Shown here: positions 5,863 through 8,237 of the stretch, one piece after another | Numbering within the stretch: position 1 is the stretch's first letter | Layout of the letters: each line of letters opens with the position of its first letter | From: Prevotellaceae bacterium | GTDB lineage: Bacteria; Bacteroidota; Bacteroidia; Bacteroidales; UBA932 | NCBI GenBank assembly: GCA_031268055.1 | Contig: JAIRXY010000091.1 | Coordinates: forward strand, 1-8,237 | DNA length: 8,237 bases | Reading direction: 5' to 3' | Notes under the pieces: model-generated | Told to the model about the DNA's origin: nothing | What the model saw: the letters and a program-made list of their open reading frames with translations, nothing else | Database searches by the model: none | Position numbers and translations under genes: made by a program

Positions 5863-7737
5863 ATGAATGCAGGATTTGCTTTGTTAGACTACCTTATTTT
5901 TGCCGCATACGCAGCGCTGATAATAGGGTTGGGATTGTGGCTTTCGCGCACCAAAAAAGGTGAAGAGAAAACAGCCAAGGATTACTTTTTGGCAGGAGGC
6001 ACGCTCACGTGGTGGGCTATTGGCGCCTCCCTCATTGCGGCCAACATCTCGGCCGAGCACTTTATCGGTATGTCCGGGTCGGGCTACCGCATAGGGCTGG
6101 CCATTGCCGCCTACGAGTGGATGGCGGCCGTTACGCTTATTCTGGTGGCAAAATTTTTGCTGCCGCTTATGCTGGAAAAGAAAATATACACCATCCCGCA
6201 GCTTGCCAAAGAGCGCTACGGTAAGGGCGTAAGCTTTTTCTTTTCGTTCTTTTGGCTGCTGGTGTACGTATTTGTAAACCTGACCTCGGTGGCTTGGCTT
6301 GGAGCCTTGGCCATGAACATGATACTTGGCGTTCCGGTGATGTATGGCGTTATTGGGCTGCTGGTTTTTGCCGGAGTTTACTCCATCTACGGCGGGCTAA
6401 AAGCAGTGGCATGGACGGATGTTTTGCAGGTGGTTTTCCTTGTGGGCGGCGGGCTGATTACTGCCTTTGTAGCGCTCAACGCTGTTGGAGAGGGCAGCAT
6501 AGTAGATGGCTTCCAAAAGATACTGGCATTTTGTAAAGTAAACCAAACGTCGCATTTTCACATGATTATTCCTCAGGGAACAGAGCTGACAGAAAATGGA
6601 AAGGTATTTGATATCTTCAAGGATATTCCGGGCATAGCCGTCATTTTTGGCGGCGTATGGCTTACCAACATCGGGTATTGGGGCTTCAACCAGTACATTA
6701 TTCAAAAAGGGCTTGCCGCCAAAAACCAGAAAGAAGCAAAGCGTGGGCTGATCTTTGCAGCCTACCTCAAGATTTTAATTCCTATCATCGTGGTGGTGCC
6801 GGGGATAGCTGCCTACGTGCTCTTTGCCAGCCCCGAGCTTAAAGCCGCCGCCGAAGCCTACATGGGCAACAGCGAAATTGTGGGCACCATTACCAAAGCC
6901 GACCACGCCTACCCCTGGCTGCTGGCTAACTTTGCCCCCATAGGCATCAGAGGGCTTGCGTTTGCTGCGCTGGTGGCGGCCGTTGTTTCGTCGCTGGCGT
7001 CGATGCTCAACAGCACCTCTACCATTTTCACTATGGATATTTACCACACGCTGATAAATAAAAATGCTACCCAAAAGCAGCTGGTAGCCGTAGGGCGCAT
7101 TACCGCGCTGGTGGCGCTGGTGATAGCCGTGTTTGCCGCCAAGCCGCTGCTGGGCGGCCTCGACCAAGCTTTTCTGTACATTCAGGAGTACACCGGCTTT
7201 ATCTATCCGGGCGTAGTGGTGGTGTTCGGCATGGGGCTGCTGTGGAAAAAAGCTACCAACCGCGCTGCCCTGTGGACAGCTATTTTTACAATACCCGTGG
7301 GCATTGCCCTAAAGATTGCGCTGCCCGACCTGCCATTCATGCTGCGCATGGGCTACGTATGCATGATTCTGATTGTTGTTGCAGTGGCATTTTCGCTGAC
7401 CGATAAAGCGCACCTCGCTACAGAAAAAGAATCGTCCGGCCAAAATAAATCTCTGAAAAAAGTGGGCTGGGGGCTTGCGGCGGTGGCGCTCGCTGGCTTT
7501 ACGCTTGGCGTGATATACTCCAAACCTTTGGCGAGCATTGGGTTTGAGTCGATATTTTTGCTGACGGCGCTGATAGCTTTTCTGGCAGTAATAATGCTCA
7601 CCAACGCTTACGGCAAAACGAAAGACAGCAAAGCCTACGCCATCGACACGGAGCTTTTCAAAACCGATAAGCTATTCTTTGTTGGCGCTATGGGTATTTG
7701 CATTATCATCATTGCGCTGTACGCTTACTTTTGGTAA
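5863..7737 (+). CDS. Sodium/galactose (glucose) symporter, SSS family, SglT-like
   Basis: An inner-membrane Na+-coupled sugar importer of 624 residues. It closely matches my memory of Vibrio parahaemolyticus SglT: WWAIGASLIAANISAEHF (50-67), AYEWM (83-87), LYIQEYTG region (438-445), YWGFNQYIIQ (272-281), and VSSLASMLNST (375-385). Residues expected to bind sugar are present: Glu85, Asn269, Lys303, Gln441 and the gate Tyr272. Vibrio Gln69 is His66 here, as in human SGLT1. The Na+ site residues Ala59, Ile62, Ala373, Ser376 and Ser377 are all kept. The protein is longer than Vibrio SglT (about 543). About 70 extra residues (514-590) carry a charged linker and two hydrophobic segments (about 534-553 and 561-583), and it lacks the final helix I remember in the Vibrio protein, ending ALYAYFW. 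It stands alone, with its own promoter and terminator. Proximity to galK suggests galactose, but glucose is equally possible. Confidence 0.92.
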   Translation: MNAGFALLDYLIFAAYAALIIGLGLWLSRTKKGEEKTAKDYFLAGGTLTWWAIGASLIAANISAEHFIGMSGSGYRIGLAIAAYEWMAAVTLILVAKFLLPLMLEKKIYTIPQLAKERYGKGVSFFFSFFWLLVYVFVNLTSVAWLGALAMNMILGVPVMYGVIGLLVFAGVYSIYGGLKAVAWTDVLQVVFLVGGGLITAFVALNAVGEGSIVDGFQKILAFCKVNQTSHFHMIIPQGTELTENGKVFDIFKDIPGIAVIFGGVWLTNIGYWGFNQYIIQKGLAAKNQKEAKRGLIFAAYLKILIPIIVVVPGIAAYVLFASPELKAAAEAYMGNSEIVGTITKADHAYPWLLANFAPIGIRGLAFAALVAAVVSSLASMLNSTSTIFTMDIYHTLINKNATQKQLVAVGRITALVALVIAVFAAKPLLGGLDQAFLYIQEYTGFIYPGVVVVFGMGLLWKKATNRAALWTAIFTIPVGIALKIALPDLPFMLRMGYVCMILIVVAVAFSLTDKAHLATEKESSGQNKSLKKVGWGLAAVALAGFTLGVIYSKPLASIGFESIFLLTALIAFLAVIMLTNAYGKTKDSKAYAIDTELFKTDKLFFVGAMGICIIIIALYAYFW

Positions 7738-7821
7738 AATACCTTCAGCTTATGCCCTCTCTGTAAGGAAGCGGGTATAAATATATGTTGAAGCTACTCT
7801 AAGGTGTAAATAGCTACATTT

Positions 7822-7862
7822 CAGCAGGAGAAAATTTGGCAAAGCAAATTTTCTCCTGCTTT
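7822..7862 (+). terminator. Strong rho-independent terminator of the symporter gene
   Basis: A 16-bp perfect stem (agcaggagaaaatttg at 7822-7837, caaattttctcctgct at 7844-7859) with a 6-base loop gcaaag is followed by a T-rich tail (TTTTGTTTGT, 7859-7868). It lies 84 bp after the symporter stop. The complementary strand has no T-run on its far side, so it acts rightward only. Confidence 0.85.
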
Positions 7863-7923
7863 GTTTGTCTACTACAGAATTGCATACCACTATTGTCCGA
7901 TAAAAAAATCAAATGCCTCGAAA

Positions 7924-7947
7924 GCGTAACTCCAGCTTGGATTACGC
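7924..7947. repeat. Hairpin within the palindromic element
   Basis: gcgtaa (7924-7929) pairs with ttacgc (7942-7947), and inside it tcca (7931-7934) pairs with tgga (7938-7941) around a gct loop, with C7930 unpaired. This gives a ten-pair stem with one bulge. The gcgtaa ends recur in the larger palindrome downstream (around 7998-8003 on the opposite strand and 8047-8052), suggesting one repeat family. Confidence 0.65.
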
Positions 7948-7981
7948 CTTTTCAGGGTTTTGGCGGCCAGCTATTGTTCCG

Positions 7982-8068
7982 TTCGTAGGGCGTTGCCTTA
8001 CGCTATTGATAGCCGCCCTTTCAGGGCTGAAAGCCCGAAATCATTAGCGTAGGGCAACGCTCTACGAA
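7982..8068. repeat. Long imperfect palindrome, 29-bp arms
   Basis: The arm at 7982-8010 matches the reverse complement of 8040-8068 at 26 of 29 positions. Key words are cgtagggcgttgcc on the left and gggcaacg...ctacg on the right. The 29-base centre has its own small stem, gggct (8024-8028) with agccc (8032-8036). gccgcc at 8012-8017 can alternatively pair with ggcggc at 7962-7967. The mismatches between arms suggest an old structure maintained by folding rather than a fresh duplication. Confidence 0.8.
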
Positions 8069-8092
8069 AACAAAGACCCCCACGAAGTTCAA

Positions 8093-8105
8093 GCCCTAAA
8101 AGGGC
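8093..8105. repeat. Small hairpin gccct-aaa-agggc
   Basis: gccct (8093-8097) and agggc (8101-8105) form a five-pair stem around aaa. It belongs to the same palindromic cluster and echoes the gggct/agccc stem in the centre of the larger palindrome. Confidence 0.55.
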
Positions 8106-8173
8106 GAAATCCGGGCGACGAACTTTTTATAGGACAATAGCGATATGAAATCACAATTGTCCGGTAAAAAAAA

Positions 8174-8205
8174 TTTCATTATGTAGATAAAATGCTGTAC
8201 CTTTG
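8174..8205 (+). promoter_or_regulatory. Promoter firing rightward out of the window
   Basis: TACCTTTG at 8198-8205 is an exact match to TAnnTTTG, followed by ccgc as is common in this phylum. TTTC at 8174-8177, 20 bases upstream, matches three of four bases of the -33 box. Transcription would begin near 8212, leaving the gene or RNA it serves beyond the right edge. The -33 box directly follows the right-hand direct repeat of the palindromic element. Confidence 0.6.
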
Positions 8206-8237
8206 CCGCAAGTACACCAACCAGTAAAAAGCAACAG

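Larger units (their letters stand above)
7890..8173. repeat. Composite palindromic element, REP/MITE-like
   Basis: This 284-bp stretch has no coding potential but dense symmetry. A 9-bp inverted pair bounds 7890-8140 (ctattgtcc at 7890-7898, ggacaatag at 8132-8140). A 17-bp direct repeat with one mismatch (attgtccgataaaaaaa 7892-7908, attgtccggtaaaaaaa 8156-8172) brackets the whole. The right-hand copy also pairs with ggacaat at 8132-8138. Inside are at least three hairpins, listed separately. Nothing resembles a transposase gene, and I see no convincing target-site duplication, so a non-autonomous mobile element or an intergenic palindromic repeat of the kind common in Bacteroidota are both open. 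Confidence 0.5.

Overview
The window looks like a chromosomal segment from a member of the Bacteroidota, most likely the order Bacteroidales. Four things point there: promoters of the TTTG-N19-21-TAnnTTTG type that this phylum's primary sigma factor uses, A/T-rich leaders without Shine-Dalgarno sequences, AT-rich gaps between GC-richer genes, and protein sequences close to remembered Bacteroides galactose-operon proteins. The genus cannot be fixed from the sequence alone.

Layout. Positions 1-338 are a divergent intergenic region. A very good minus-strand promoter at the far left fires into a gene outside the window, and a plus-strand promoter just before position 339 serves the galactose operon. 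The operon runs 339-5125 with gaps of 32, 48 and 12 bp: a lipoprotein aldose 1-epimerase, a cytoplasmic aldose 1-epimerase (galM), an MFS sugar permease of the FHS (fucose/glucose/galactose) family, and galactokinase (galK). A hairpin with a T-run closes it at 5190-5251. Positions 5252-5862 hold no convincing protein gene but do hold an orphan promoter, several hairpins, a long perfect palindrome with telomere-like repeats, and the promoter of the next gene. At 5863-7737 lies a Na+/sugar symporter closely resembling Vibrio SglT, ended by a strong terminator at 7822-7862. Positions 7890-8173 are a cluster of nested palindromes bounded by short inverted and direct repeats. This is probably a REP/MITE-like element, and it abuts a promoter that fires off the right edge.

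How the genes fit together. The proposed route is that galactose (or glucose) enters by the MFS permease or the Na+ symporter. The anomers are interconverted on the periplasmic side by the lipoprotein mutarotase and in the cytoplasm by the second mutarotase. Galactokinase then makes alpha-D-galactose 1-phosphate. galT and galE, needed to finish the Leloir pathway, are not in the window. No regulator gene is present either.

Nothing here is clearly a new multi-gene system. The points most worth a second look are the orphan promoter with its structured, non-coding downstream region (5453-5693), the nested palindromic element at 7890-8173, the paired mutarotases predicted for two compartments, and unusual residues or insertions in the two transporters.
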